Below the pieces are notes generated by a model, which saw only the letters and a list, made by a program, of their open reading frames with translations, was not told the DNA's origin and did not search any database. A stretch of 64,000 nucleotides of DNA, taken from contig JAAQVN010000001.1 of assembly GCA_011754535.1 (NCBI GenBank), positions 682,001-746,000 on the forward strand. The letters run 5' to 3'. The stretch comes from Enterobacter asburiae (GTDB lineage Bacteria; Pseudomonadota; Gammaproteobacteria; Enterobacterales; Enterobacteriaceae). Every line of letters starts with the position of its first letter. The stretch's first letter is position 1. Of this stretch, positions 8,843 to 17,781 are shown piece by piece. Position numbers and translations under genes: made by a program.

Positions 8843-9325
8843 TCAGGAGATGAAATTAACGCCTTGTTTCAGCACCAGATCGCAGGCTTTGGTTTTCACC
8901 TGTTTTGCCAGAGAGGAGTTGCCGAGGGTGCTCAGGTTAAGCTGCTGGCCGTTTTGCGCGTTAAGAAGGCCCTGAATGCCGTCCATATAGCTTGTATCTG
9001 CTTTCTGTTCCTGCGTATCGAGACCCAGTTTACCCAGCACCTGGTTTTTCACGTTTTGCGCGTCGGTCACGGACGCCAGCTTCTGCTTTGCGCAATATTC
9101 CAGAATCCCCGCCGCGTTGTTCATCGTGCCCGCGCTCAGGCTCTGGGAGCTGTTGCTCAGCAGGCTGGTGAGAGAAGAGGCCGAGAGCCCGCCCTGGGCG
9201 CTGCTGCCCTCTTTGGTCAGCTCATTTGCTGCGCTTGACAGGGAATCCTGCCAGGAAGCCGCTTGCGCTGCGCCGGTAACCAGCAGAGCGCCTAAAAAGG
9301 TGCTGATAAGAATCTGTTTTTTCAT
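8843..9325 (-). CDS. yjjA: DUF2501 family secreted protein YjjA
   Basis: 160 aa with a clear signal peptide (MKKQILISTFLGALLVTGAA, then QAA). The mature part is helical and Ser/Leu/Asn-rich (SLSSAANELTKEGSS, SLTSLLSNSSQSLSAGTMNN) with two Cys (EYCAKQK, KACDLVLK). This matches the uncharacterised DUF2501 family; E. coli YjjA is about 164 aa and occupies the same place between opgB and dnaC. Likely periplasmic. Function is not established and nothing in the sequence suggests an enzyme. It is separated from dnaC by 84 bases and from opgB by 262, so it is probably a single-gene unit. Confidence 0.9.
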   Translation of the reverse strand: MKKQILISTFLGALLVTGAAQAASWQDSLSSAANELTKEGSSAQGGLSASSLTSLLSNSSQSLSAGTMNNAAGILEYCAKQKLASVTDAQNVKNQVLGKLGLDTQEQKADTSYMDGIQGLLNAQNGQQLNLSTLGNSSLAKQVKTKACDLVLKQGVNFIS

Positions 9326-9409
9326 AATGGCTTTCTCAAAAAGGTCCGTTTTGGGCCGGAAGGGGTTCCAGTATATACCTGCGCCCTGCTGGTGATTCCT
9401 GGAACTGTC

Positions 9410-10147
9410 TTAATACTCTTTGCCGGTGACGCGGCTGCGGTAACTGTCCCAGTCGAAGATGACATACAAACTGTTGCCCAGCTTCATGCGGTCCATGACG
9501 CGTTCACCCAGTAAACGGGTCATCTCGTCAATGTTGTGGTTCGTCAACATGCCGGTGGGGCGTTTGGAGGAGGAGCGGCGATCGACAATCTGGTTAATGA
9601 TGACCTTTTCATAACGGGATTCCGTCTGAACGCCTATCTCGTCGATGACCAGGAGATCCACATTGCTCAGATCGTTAAGCAGCTGTTCTTCGCTGGTTTC
9701 ACGGTTGCTGAAGGTGTCTTTCATGGCGGACATAATATCGGCCACGGTGATGATGAGGACCGATTTACCGCGCAGAAGCAGCTCGTTGCAGATGGCGGCT
9801 GCGAGGTGGTTTTTTCCGGTCCCGGGTTTGCCGCTAAAAATGAAGCTCGCGATATTGCCGTCGAATTCATCCACGTACTGACGTGCGGCGGCAAGCGCGT
9901 TCATCTGCCCGGTGGTCTCAATTTTATAGTTATCAAACGAGCAGTTCTGATGCAGGGGACGAATACCGGAGCGGTTAAAGGTGCGCTGCATTTTCATCGC
10001 CCGGTTTTCGCGGGCGAGCGCGGCGGCACGAATTTCACCTTGCTCCTTTTGCCACGCCAGCAGCTCTTCACCCGTGGTGAAAGCGGGCTTCACGTTGGCA
10101 GGCATCATTTTTTGCAGACGTTTCATCAGGTCGCCGACGTTCTTCAT
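9410..10147 (-). CDS. dnaC: DNA replication protein DnaC, DnaB helicase loader
   Basis: 245 aa, the same length as E. coli DnaC. It binds DnaB hexamers and loads them on single-stranded DNA at oriC and at restart sites. The N-terminal DnaB-binding region is [20 protein letters not shown]. The AAA+ module carries Walker [12 protein letters not shown] (near residue 105-113), Walker [10 protein letters not shown], sensor-1 region GMLTNHN and the arginine-finger region GERVMDRM. The start overlaps the dnaT stop as ATGA, giving translational coupling, and both genes act in primosome assembly (DnaT hands over to DnaB-DnaC after PriA-PriB). Confidence 0.97.
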   Translation of the reverse strand: MKNVGDLMKRLQKMMPANVKPAFTTGEELLAWQKEQGEIRAAALARENRAMKMQRTFNRSGIRPLHQNCSFDNYKIETTGQMNALAAARQYVDEFDGNIASFIFSGKPGTGKNHLAAAICNELLLRGKSVLIITVADIMSAMKDTFSNRETSEEQLLNDLSNVDLLVIDEIGVQTESRYEKVIINQIVDRRSSSKRPTGMLTNHNIDEMTRLLGERVMDRMKLGNSLYVIFDWDSYRSRVTGKEY

Positions 10148-10689
10148 TTCGCACCTCGGAATCCGCTTGGGATCTGTTTATCCGGTTCTGAAAACGCGTT
10201 GATATCGCGCTTTGGCTGGCCATTGTTGCTGGCGCGGGTTATTTGAAGATGACGCGCGAGCTTTTGCTGCCACTGGATGTGGGTGAACACTTTGCCTTCC
10301 GCCTGCCACCACGCGGTAAACGCGGCGAGCTCTTCCGCGGTGGCGGGTTGGGTTAACGCAATGCCCCACAGTGCAGCCTGCCGCTGAAAATCCGCGTCAG
10401 GCTGCCACCCCGCGTACAGGGCAAATTTACCCATCGGAACGGCCAGTGGGGCATTAACCGGTTCATCAAAGAACTGGTTATCCAGCGTGACGTCGCTCGC
10501 CGGGCGTGACAACCGCGCTTCAATCTCCAGAAGCTGTGCCAGACGTTCCGGCGTGATTGCGTAAAACGCCGGCGCGTTGTCGGCAAAAACCGCAACCGTG
10601 CCGCCTTCGGCGTGGGTCAACACACCGCGTGGGTCGCGCATAAAGGCATCAATGCCAGCAATGCTGGTGGTCAGAATTCTGGAGGACAT
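10144..10689 (-). CDS. dnaT: Primosomal protein DnaT
   Basis: 181 aa (E. coli DnaT 179), starting [20 protein letters not shown]. It takes part in PriA-dependent replication restart, bridging PriA-PriB-DNA complexes to DnaB-DnaC loading. The N-terminal oligomerisation part is followed by a C-terminal DnaT ssDNA-binding segment ([21 protein letters not shown] ... [20 protein letters not shown]) and a basic tail ([20 protein letters not shown]). The stop codon is shared with the dnaC start. Upstream lies a non-coding stretch with a REP-like hairpin and the inserted ohr module. Confidence 0.96.
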   Translation of the reverse strand: MSSRILTTSIAGIDAFMRDPRGVLTHAEGGTVAVFADNAPAFYAITPERLAQLLEIEARLSRPASDVTLDNQFFDEPVNAPLAVPMGKFALYAGWQPDADFQRQAALWGIALTQPATAEELAAFTAWWQAEGKVFTHIQWQQKLARHLQITRASNNGQPKRDINAFSEPDKQIPSGFRGAK

Positions 10690-10767
10690 AACGCTTACTC
10701 AACTGATTACTACGGGCGTGATATGGGCTTATGGTAGCACAGAGAGGGGGAAGGAAAGGAGGGGGAA

Positions 10768-10813
10768 GTGCAGGCTGGTGCCCTCATCCTGGCCCTCTCC
10801 CGGCGGGAGAGGG
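10768..10813. repeat. 46-nt dispersed REP-like element, copy A
   Basis: One of at least four 46-nt copies in this window: GTGC(A/G)GSCTGRTGCCCTC, then ATCCTGG, then an inverted repeat CCCTCTCCC / GGGAGAGGG around a GGC centre. It lies between the divergent ends of dnaT and ohr. This is the most divergent copy in its first 12 bases. The hairpin could stabilise mRNA 3' ends or stop transcription leaving ohr. Confidence 0.7.
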
Positions 10814-10824
10814 AACAGAACCGA

Positions 10825-11253
10825 TTACGCGATGATATTCAGCGTGACGTCAATATTGCCGCGGGTCGCGTTAGAGTAAGGGCAAACAATGTGCGCCGCA
10901 TCGACCAGTTTTTTAGCTTCAGCAGGATCCATACCTTCTACGTGGATATTCAGTTTTGCTTCGATACCAAAACCGGTTGGCAGCGGGCCGATACCCACTT
11001 CGCCTTCGATAAACGCATCTTTTGGCAGGGTAAATTTGTCGCGAGCCGCCACAAACTTCATCGCGCCCAGGAAGCAGGCAGAGTAACCCGCGGCAAACAG
11101 CTGCTCAGGGTTCGTGACTTCTCCCCCCATGCCGCCCATCTCTTTTGGTACGCCCAGTTTGACATCCAGTACGCCATCGGAAGAGGTCGCGCGGCCGTCA
11201 CGGCCCCCGGTTGCTTTTGCTTTGGCGGTATAAACAACTTTTTCTAAAGACAT
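10825..11253 (-). CDS. ohr: Organic hydroperoxide resistance protein Ohr
   Basis: 142-aa OsmC-superfamily peroxidase of the Ohr branch, which reduces organic hydroperoxides in the cytoplasm with a Cys thiol pair recycled by lipoylated proteins. Both Cys are present: C60 in [12 protein letters not shown] and C124 in [14 protein letters not shown]. The N-terminal [20 protein letters not shown] and the motif [12 protein letters not shown] are typical of Ohr rather than OsmC. The regulator gene ohrR lies directly upstream on the same strand, and an OhrR-type operator sits about 30 nt before the start. E. coli K-12 has no gene here, so this is an insertion into the conserved dnaT-yjjB interval. 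Confidence 0.94.
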   Translation of the reverse strand: MSLEKVVYTAKAKATGGRDGRATSSDGVLDVKLGVPKEMGGMGGEVTNPEQLFAAGYSACFLGAMKFVAARDKFTLPKDAFIEGEVGIGPLPTGFGIEAKLNIHVEGMDPAEAKKLVDAAHIVCPYSNATRGNIDVTLNIIA

Positions 11254-11281
11254 GGCAGGTTCCTCATCTTACTTTTGTATG

Positions 11282-11296
11282 TGCTATTTAATAGCG
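11282..11296 (-). promoter_or_regulatory. Candidate OhrR operator upstream of ohr
   Basis: TGCTATTTAATAGCG contains a perfect palindrome GCTATT-T-AATAGC. Its ATTTAAT core and outer TGC/GC match a second site at 11810-11824 upstream of ohrR, and resemble AT-rich OhrR operators of other bacteria. Position 29 nt before the ohr ATG fits repression of ohr. Confidence 0.65.
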
Positions 11297-11337
11297 TGCG
11301 ATATATATGGGTAAACTAAGACGCGTAAAGTATAGCC

Positions 11338-11790
11338 TCACGCGCGTTGAATCTGTTGTCGCAAAAGTTCCAGCTGTTGCTTGAGCGCCAGCATGGTGTC
11401 GGTATCACACTGTGCGGCGCATCCCACCGCATGTGGGATACCCAATGCCTGCTGCTGAAGTTCACGTCCGGCTTCAGTCAGCGTGACGGCGACCTGACGT
11501 TCATCTTTACGCGAGCGGTGGCGGTTGATGAGCCCTGCGCTTTCCAGACGCTTCAGGAGCGGCGTCAACGTTGCGGAGTCAAGGAACAACCGTTCACCGA
11601 TGTCCGACACCGTCACGTCATCCTGCTCCCACAGCACCAGCATCACCAGATATTGCGGGTAAGTCAGGTTCAGCGGTGCCAGCAGTTGCCGGTACAGCTT
11701 ATTAAGCGCCAGATTTGCCGAATAGAGGGCAAAACAGAGCTGGTTGTCCAGCAGGAGCGCAGCGGTCGTGTCGTTCGTTTTTGCGTTCAT
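11338..11790 (-). CDS. ohrR: MarR-family organic hydroperoxide sensor-repressor OhrR
   Basis: 150 aa from the ATG at 11790; an upstream ATG at 11829 would run through the putative operator and is less likely. Winged-helix MarR fold: [20 protein letters not shown], recognition region [20 protein letters not shown], wing [19 protein letters not shown]. The peroxide-sensing Cys is C19 in [11 protein letters not shown], in the position of the reactive Cys of characterised OhrR proteins. More Cys follow in the C-terminal GCAAQCD segment, which could form the disulfide of a two-Cys OhrR. It would repress ohr and its own gene until oxidised by organic peroxides. Confidence 0.92.
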   Translation of the reverse strand: MNAKTNDTTAALLLDNQLCFALYSANLALNKLYRQLLAPLNLTYPQYLVMLVLWEQDDVTVSDIGERLFLDSATLTPLLKRLESAGLINRHRSRKDERQVAVTLTEAGRELQQQALGIPHAVGCAAQCDTDTMLALKQQLELLRQQIQRA

Positions 11791-11809
11791 GAAATGAATA
11801 TAGATTGTG

Positions 11810-11824
11810 TGCGATTTAATTGCA
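11810..11824 (-). promoter_or_regulatory. Candidate OhrR operator upstream of ohrR
   Basis: TGCGATTTAATTGCA is an imperfect palindrome with the same frame TGCNATTTAATNGC as the site before ohr. It lies 19 nt before the ohrR start and 7 nt after the tetR stop, consistent with autorepression. Confidence 0.6.
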
Positions 11825-11831
11825 AGCAATA

Positions 11832-12473
11832 TTAGGGGCAGGTATAACGCAGCGCCACCTGAACGGCCATTTTACGGTAGTGCTGGCGCTGGGCCTGTTC
11901 GTCTGCACCCTCTTCAAACAGCAGGGTGAAGGTGTAGCTGTTGGCAACGTAGTGAAAGCTGAAGCTGCTGATCAGACGGTGAAGATCGCGGGCGTCAACC
12001 GTCTGGCTGAATAGCAGCTTTTCTTTGCCCCGGCGCAGGATGCCTTCCAGCAGGTCGAGCGCGCTGCGGTTGACCTGGCGAAGATAGTTTGACTGCTGCA
12101 TAAAGCGGCCGCGCTGCATGTTTTCCATGCAGATTATGCGGATGTAATCCGGGTGGTCGGCGTGATAGTCAAAAGTGGCTTCAACCAGGTGGACCAGCGC
12201 TTCGACAGGGGGCATATCCGCCAGGCTGAGCGCTTTTTCACTGGCGCGAATTTGGGTGTAAACGTATTCCAGGACAAGCAGGTAGAGATTTTCTTTGTTT
12301 TTAAAATGGTAAACCACCATGCGTTTGGTGGTACCCGCTTTCTCGGCGATCTGCTCCATGCGGGCACCGTTCAGTCCAAATTCGGCAAACAGCGCGATAG
12401 CGCTCTGAAAAATTTTCTCTTTCAGGCTCGATTCTTCACTGTGCTCGGGGTGTTCGCTGCCAGGGTTAGCCAC
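11832..12473 (-). CDS. TetR/AcrR family transcriptional regulator
   Basis: 213 aa from a GTG at 12473, supported by AAGGAT about seven bases upstream. The N-terminal TetR HTH is clear: LKEKIFQSAIALFAEFGLNG, ARMEQIAEKAGTTKRMVVYH, FKNKENLYLLVL. The rest is an all-helical ligand-binding and dimer domain with several aromatic residues (FDYHADHPDYIRIICMENMQ). The ligand and target genes are not apparent. It lies upstream of ohrR on the same strand with only about 40 nt between, so read-through into ohrR-ohr is possible. Downstream neighbours yjjBP face the same way but are separated by 67 nt. Confidence 0.85.
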   Translation of the reverse strand: MANPGSEHPEHSEESSLKEKIFQSAIALFAEFGLNGARMEQIAEKAGTTKRMVVYHFKNKENLYLLVLEYVYTQIRASEKALSLADMPPVEALVHLVEATFDYHADHPDYIRIICMENMQRGRFMQQSNYLRQVNRSALDLLEGILRRGKEKLLFSQTVDARDLHRLISSFSFHYVANSYTFTLLFEEGADEQAQRQHYRKMAVQVALRYTCP

Positions 12474-12540
12474 ATCCTTTCCTTATTTTTACCAAACGGA
12501 CCAGAAAGATTATCTCCACGGCAGCGAAATAACACAAATA

Positions 12541-13781
<1,241 letters not shown>

Positions 13782-14192
13782 GTCGTGTCCCGAAGAGAAA
13801 GTGGATAGTTGCCGATTGGCCCGTAATGCCTACTTTTAGCACAAAGTGCGGTGACCTTTGCTGTGGATCAGATCAAGGTTTATGCAAACAGTTGCGACCC
13901 CCGCCACGAAAGGTTTTTTGTATTAATTTATCAATGCGGTGAATTATTAATTTGGAAATATAAGATATTTGTATTTAGTTATTCTAATTTTATATTGTCG
14001 TTATTTTAATGACTACGTAATTAAATTTATTTGCGCTTTGTGAGATATTAGCGCTGTTTTAGGCGTTTCTTAAACCAAGAACATATCTCATCTTCTGCTT
14101 GTATTAATCCGTTTTACACTCAGGGACGAAAATACTTATACATTGATGCGTTTAAGGTTACTCATCAAATGAAAAATGGACACGGAGGGTCT
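13782..14192. other. AT-rich intergenic region between yjjP and yjjQ
   Basis: No convincing gene in 411 bases. From about 13920 to 14060 the sequence is mostly A and T (for example TATTAATTTATCAATG, TTAGTTATTCTAATTTTATA). In E. coli the yjjQ-bglJ promoter is silenced by H-NS and relieved by LeuO; the base composition here suggests the same. A GGAGGG Shine-Dalgarno at 14184 decides the yjjQ start. Confidence 0.5.
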
Positions 14193-14930
14193 ATGTTGTC
14201 ACTGCCTGGTAAGCATGGCGTCGTCATTAGCCGAATACCCGTAATGCAAAATGGGCTAGGGGACATAATGGCGCGTCATTTCCCCGATTTTGAATTGACC
14301 TACTGCCGCTCACTACAGGAGTTAACCCTGCTTCAGTTGCGCCGCGCAGACGTGATTATCGCCGATGTTTCAGGCGAATACAGGAACCCACGGGGTACGC
14401 TCGAAGAGTATTACCGCTTACTGAACCAGTACCGGGAAATCCACTGGATCTTTTTGGTCTCCCGGCCGTTTTACCCTATTGCCGTTGAGCTGCTTATGCG
14501 GCCGGAAAGCACGCTGCTTTCTGATATGGAACCTATTGAAGGTGTCGTTAACGCTATCCGGGCAGGGAGTGAACGCGCGGAGCGGATAAGCCAGACGTTA
14601 TTAACCCCAGAACCTCAGGAAAGTGATGATGATGACGAACACTTTATTGCGCTCACGCACTCTGAACGTAAGGTGCTTCGCCTGTTAGGCAAAGGGTGGG
14701 GAATTAACCAAATCGCTACATTGCTTAAAAAGAGCAATAAAACGATCAGTGCGCAGAAAAACAGTGCGATGCGAAGGCTCTCATTGCGGAGTAATGCCGA
14801 CATGTACGCCTGGATCAACAGTACACAGGGAATGAGAGAGCTGAGTTTAATGTCAGCCTATGGAGAGTTCGAGGAATGGAAAAAACCGATTCAACAAGAC
14901 ATATCGCCATCATCGAAAATTGCGCGATGA
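14193..14930 (+). CDS. yjjQ: LuxR-type transcriptional regulator YjjQ
   Basis: 245 aa from ATG 14193, chosen because GGAGGG lies six bases upstream and because E. coli YjjQ (241 aa) starts in the same region; ATG 14169 would add eight residues. N-terminal receiver-like domain ([37 protein letters not shown]) and C-terminal LuxR HTH ([40 protein letters not shown]). YjjQ is a pleiotropic repressor of motility, capsule and other loci in enterics, and its gene is silenced by H-NS. The segment after the HTH is near-identical to the K-12 protein from memory ([13 protein letters not shown]). It overlaps bglJ by 55 nt. Confidence 0.92.
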   Translation: MLSLPGKHGVVISRIPVMQNGLGDIMARHFPDFELTYCRSLQELTLLQLRRADVIIADVSGEYRNPRGTLEEYYRLLNQYREIHWIFLVSRPFYPIAVELLMRPESTLLSDMEPIEGVVNAIRAGSERAERISQTLLTPEPQESDDDDEHFIALTHSERKVLRLLGKGWGINQIATLLKKSNKTISAQKNSAMRRLSLRSNADMYAWINSTQGMRELSLMSAYGEFEEWKKPIQQDISPSSKIAR

Positions 14931-15562
14931 GTGCGGTCGGGCTGCAGCATCTTTTTACGCAGTCTGAACTCAGCCAATATCAACTGCACCTGTTTAATGA
15001 TTTTGATGGCTTTAAGAAAGCACTGCATCACGTGAATTTTTTTTCGCTGATCTATTCGCTTTCCGATGCGCGAGAAGAGCGCCGTAACTGCCTGGCGCAT
15101 CTGCGGGATCTTGCGTTTACGCATAGCCATATCCAACGCATTATCCTGGTCTCGGATGAAATGGAAGCGCGGTTGATTAGCCATCTTTCGCCTTCACGTC
15201 TGCACGGTGTGGTCAGTAAATCGGTGACCCTCGAACACCTGATGAAGTAATTCATGGTGTTGTTGAGCGAAACGCTGCGCATTAATGACAATATGCTTAA
15301 CCACTGGTACTGCAGTCAGAACCGGATGTTAAGCCCAACGGAAAGAGCGATTTTGCGTTATATGTCATGCGGGTATTCCATCCCCGAAATCGCGGCGCAG
15401 CTTGAGCGCAATATCAAGACTATTCGCGCGCATAAGTTTAATGCGATGGTGAAACTGGGGGTGAACTCTGACGTAGGGTTGCTTGACGCAGCGGATATTC
15501 TTACCCATCTCCCGGTTAGAGAACCGCGAACTGCGGGGCTAAGCAAACCGACATTTTTGTAA
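14876..15562 (+). pseudogene. bglJ: bglJ, interrupted by an in-frame TAA
   Basis: Reading one frame from ATG 14876 gives 124 residues, a TAA stop at 15248-15250, then the rest of BglJ in the same frame to 15562 (229 codons in all; K-12 BglJ 225). The two sides align without gap to the remembered K-12 protein across the stop, where K-12 has Glu (GAA), so this is a nonsense substitution and not a frameshift. The first part is the receiver-like domain (VGLQHLFTQSELSQYQLHLF ... RLHGVVSKSVTLEHL). The second is a full LuxR HTH (LSPTERAILRYMSCGYSIPE, IAAQLERNIKTIRAHKFNAM). BglJ heterodimerises with RcsB to activate leuO and bgl. An ATG at 15254 could restart translation and yield an HTH-only protein of 102 aa. 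Confidence 0.85.
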
Positions 15563-15600
15563 CCTGCCTTTTGCGCGCCAGAGACGCTCTGGCGCATCAT

Positions 15601-16059
15601 TCAGATGCACACATCAACCCACTTTGCGGATGTCAGCTCTGCCATTCTGTCTGGAGAAATACGCACGGCACTATGAATTGCGCCAGCGGCGGGGAGCACT
15701 TCAGCGTATTGTTTTAAAGAGATATCGCAGTAAACTGCGAGCGGGTTTTCCAGCCCGAACGGGCAGACGCCACCAACGGGATGACCTGTAACGGTAACCA
15801 CTTCATCGCTGCTGAGCATGCGTGCTTTCGCGCCAAACGTGTCTTTCAGTTTTTTGTTATCCAGACGCGCATCACCCTTCGCCACGACCAGAATCACCTC
15901 ATTTTTAACCTTCAACGATAAGGTTTTGGCAATTTGTCCCGGCTCTACACGGTGGGCGGCAGCAGCCAGCGCAACGGTAGCCGTACTCTGGCTAAGTTCT
16001 ATTACCTCTATCTCCGGCGCGTTGTCGGCAAAAAACTGCTGTACGGACTGCAAACTCAT
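15601..16059 (-). CDS. YbaK/EbsC family aminoacyl-tRNA deacylase-like protein
   Basis: 152 aa forming a single YbaK/ProX-like trans-editing domain. Members hydrolyse mischarged aminoacyl-tRNAs, e.g. Cys- or Ala-tRNA(Pro). Seen: the N-terminal VEPGQIAKTLSLKVKNEVIL, VVAKGDARLDNKKLKDTFGA, and the family signature TGHPVGGVCPFGLENPLAVY. The Lys in AKTLS corresponds to the conserved catalytic-site lysine region. It is not YeaK or ProX by sequence memory; it resembles the short YbaK-type proteins found as stand-alone genes in many enterics. It is absent from this position in K-12, so part of the variable bglJ-fhuF interval. Substrate not deducible. Confidence 0.82.
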   Translation of the reverse strand: MSLQSVQQFFADNAPEIEVIELSQSTATVALAAAAHRVEPGQIAKTLSLKVKNEVILVVAKGDARLDNKKLKDTFGAKARMLSSDEVVTVTGHPVGGVCPFGLENPLAVYCDISLKQYAEVLPAAGAIHSAVRISPDRMAELTSAKWVDVCI

Positions 16060-16177
16060 TGTTTCCTCCTGACAAATATCCTGCGTAATCTGTCATAAGA
16101 ATTTATGCTCTGTAAATATCTCTTAAGTAACAAATATCCAGGATGGCTGATTTCTGGATCCTCTTCACAATCACAGA

Positions 16178-16198
16178 AACCGGTTACAGTAACCGGTT
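16178..16198 (+). promoter_or_regulatory. Perfect inverted repeat, probable LacI/GalR-family double operator
   Basis: AACCGGTTAC-A-GTAACCGGTT is a 10-bp perfect palindrome with one central base. Each arm contains the CCGG-centred half-site pair typical of LacI/GalR operators, so it reads as two adjacent operators 13 bp apart. A possible -35 TTGCAG (16197-16202) and -10 TAATAC (16219-16224) follow, so a repressor here would block the promoter of the small ORF and EIIC gene. No LacI-type gene is nearby. Confidence 0.6.
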
Positions 16199-16266
16199 GC
16201 AGAGCGTGATGCGTAGATTAATACTGAGTATGTAACGTCCCCTGTATCCAATAATAAGAGCCAATT

Positions 16267-16374
16267 ATGAAACCATTTCGTCTGAGCAGTACCGCTGGTA
16301 CGCAAGCCAGCAAGGTTGTGAAGCTGATTTATGGAACAACGTGCGGCGCGAGTGCGCCCGTAATAAACGTCTGA
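16267..16374 (+). CDS. Small ORF (35 aa) upstream of and co-directional with the PTS EIIC gene
   Basis: ATG 16267 to TGA 16374 encodes MKPFRLSSTAGTQASKVVKL followed by IYGTTCGASAPVINV. AAGAG lies eight bases upstream, and the stop is 13 bases before the EIIC start, just ahead of the EIIC Shine-Dalgarno AGGAG. I do not recognise the peptide. It has no signal peptide or membrane helix; it is basic at the N-terminus with one Cys. It could be a translated leader that couples or controls EIIC translation, a small regulator of the transporter (as SgrT is for PtsG), or chance. The ribosome site and the operon position favour translation, but no homologue comes to mind. Confidence 0.4.
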   Translation: MKPFRLSSTAGTQASKVVKLIYGTTCGASAPVINV

Positions 16375-16387
16375 CAGGAGATCAACC

Positions 16388-17734
16388 ATGTCTGCCAACC
16401 ATGCTGCGTTTAATCTGATATTCCGTTTCGTTGAAAATTACGTGAGCCCGATTGCCGGGCGTATCTCGTCCCAGCGTCATGTCATGGCTATCCGTGATGG
16501 GTTTATCTCCGCGATGCCGTTCATGATTGTAGGTTCATTTTTATTAGTGTTTGCTTACCCGCCGTTTTCGCCTGATACCACCTGGGGTTTTGCGCGCGCC
16601 TGGCTGGATATGGCAAAGCAGTTTGAAGGCCAGATCCTGACGCCGTTTGATATGACGATGGGCATCATGTCCATTTATATCTGCGCGGCCATCGCCTATA
16701 ACCTTGGCAAACATTATGTCAAAACGCACCAGCTGGACCCGTTCATGTGCGCGATGCTGTCTCTGATGGCGTTTCTGCTGGTTGCAGCCCCTAAAACTAA
16801 AGGCACGCTTCCCGTCGACAGCCTGGGTGGAACGGGTATTTTTACCGCCATTCTGGTGGCGATTTACTGCGTTGAGATGATGCGTTTCCTGAAAGCGCAT
16901 AACATCGGTATTCGCCTGCCAGACCAGGTGCCGCCGATGATCAAAAACTCCTTTGACCTGCTGATCCCGGTGCTGGTGGTGGTGTTAACGCTTTATCCGC
17001 TAAGCCTGTTGATTCAGTCTCAGTTTGACATGCTGATTCCGCAGGCAATTATGTCCATCTTCAAGCCCCTGGTTTCCGCGGCGGACTCACTGCCCGCAAT
17101 CCTACTGGCGGTGTTGATTGGGCATCTGCTGTGGTTCGCCGGGATCCACGGGGCGGCTATCGTCTCCGGGATGCTGCAGATGTTCTGGCTGACTAACCTC
17201 GGGGCTAACCAGACCGCTCTGGCCGCCGGTCATCCCCTGCCACATATTTTTATGGAAGCCTTCTGGACGTTCTTTATCGTGATTGGGGGGTCGGGTGCGA
17301 CGATGGGGCTGGTGATTTGCTATCTGCGCAGTCGCTCAGCGCATTTACGCTCTATCGGCCGATTGAGCGTGGTGCCCAGCTTCTTTAACATCAACGAACC
17401 AGTTATCTTCGGTACGCCGATCGTGATGAACCCGGTGTTCTTTATTCCGTTCCTGCTGGCCCCGATGGTTAACGCCGTGCTGGCCTGGGCGGCAATGACG
17501 TTTGATCTGATTGGCCGTGTTATTTCCGTAGTACCCTGGACGGCACCGGCGCCGATAGGCGCAGCATGGGCGCTGGGCTGGGATTTCCGTGCCGCTATTC
17601 TGGTGGTCGTTCTGGCCTGCGTATCGGCAATCATCTACTTCCCGTTCTTTAAAGTGTACGAGAAACAGCTGCTGGAGCAGGAAGCGGAAGAAGCGCAGCG
17701 TAATGCGGAAGAGGACAACCAGCAGGTGGCCTAG
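16388..17734 (+). CDS. PTS EIIC permease, lactose/cellobiose family, orphan
   Basis: 448-aa membrane protein with about ten hydrophobic segments, belonging to the EIIC component of the lactose/N,N'-diacetylchitobiose/beta-glucoside PTS family. Seen: the N-terminal FVENYVSPIAGRISSQRHVM, DGFISAMPFMIVGSFLLVFA, and the substrate-site motif FFNINEPVIFGTPIVMNPVF. The start has AGGAG seven bases upstream. There is no EIIA, EIIB or hydrolase gene beside it, so it must borrow IIA/IIB from elsewhere in the genome, or act outside phosphotransfer. The C-terminus is a charged tail (QEAEEAQRNAEEDNQQ). Upstream are a LacI-type operator and a 35-aa ORF. Transcription stops at a strong terminator nine bases downstream. 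Sugar specificity cannot be read. Confidence 0.9.
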   Translation: MSANHAAFNLIFRFVENYVSPIAGRISSQRHVMAIRDGFISAMPFMIVGSFLLVFAYPPFSPDTTWGFARAWLDMAKQFEGQILTPFDMTMGIMSIYICAAIAYNLGKHYVKTHQLDPFMCAMLSLMAFLLVAAPKTKGTLPVDSLGGTGIFTAILVAIYCVEMMRFLKAHNIGIRLPDQVPPMIKNSFDLLIPVLVVVLTLYPLSLLIQSQFDMLIPQAIMSIFKPLVSAADSLPAILLAVLIGHLLWFAGIHGAAIVSGMLQMFWLTNLGANQTALAAGHPLPHIFMEAFWTFFIVIGGSGATMGLVICYLRSRSAHLRSIGRLSVVPSFFNINEPVIFGTPIVMNPVFFIPFLLAPMVNAVLAWAAMTFDLIGRVISVVPWTAPAPIGAAWALGWDFRAAILVVVLACVSAIIYFPFFKVYEKQLLEQEAEEAQRNAEEDNQQVA

Positions 17735-17742
17735 GTAAAAGC

Positions 17743-17771
17743 AAAACGGCAACTTTCAGGTTGCCGTTTTT
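17743..17771 (+). terminator. Rho-independent terminator of the EIIC gene
   Basis: 11-bp perfect stem AAAACGGCAAC / GTTGCCGTTTT with a 6-nt loop and trailing T. Nine bases after the EIIC stop. The same 11-bp stem recurs at 42942-42967 beside another copy of the 46-nt repeat. Confidence 0.9.
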
Positions 17772-17781
17772 AGTGTTTGTT

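Noticed and set aside
14876..15562. bglJ frameshift
   Set aside because: Both parts are in the same frame with no gain or loss of length; the lesion is a nonsense codon.
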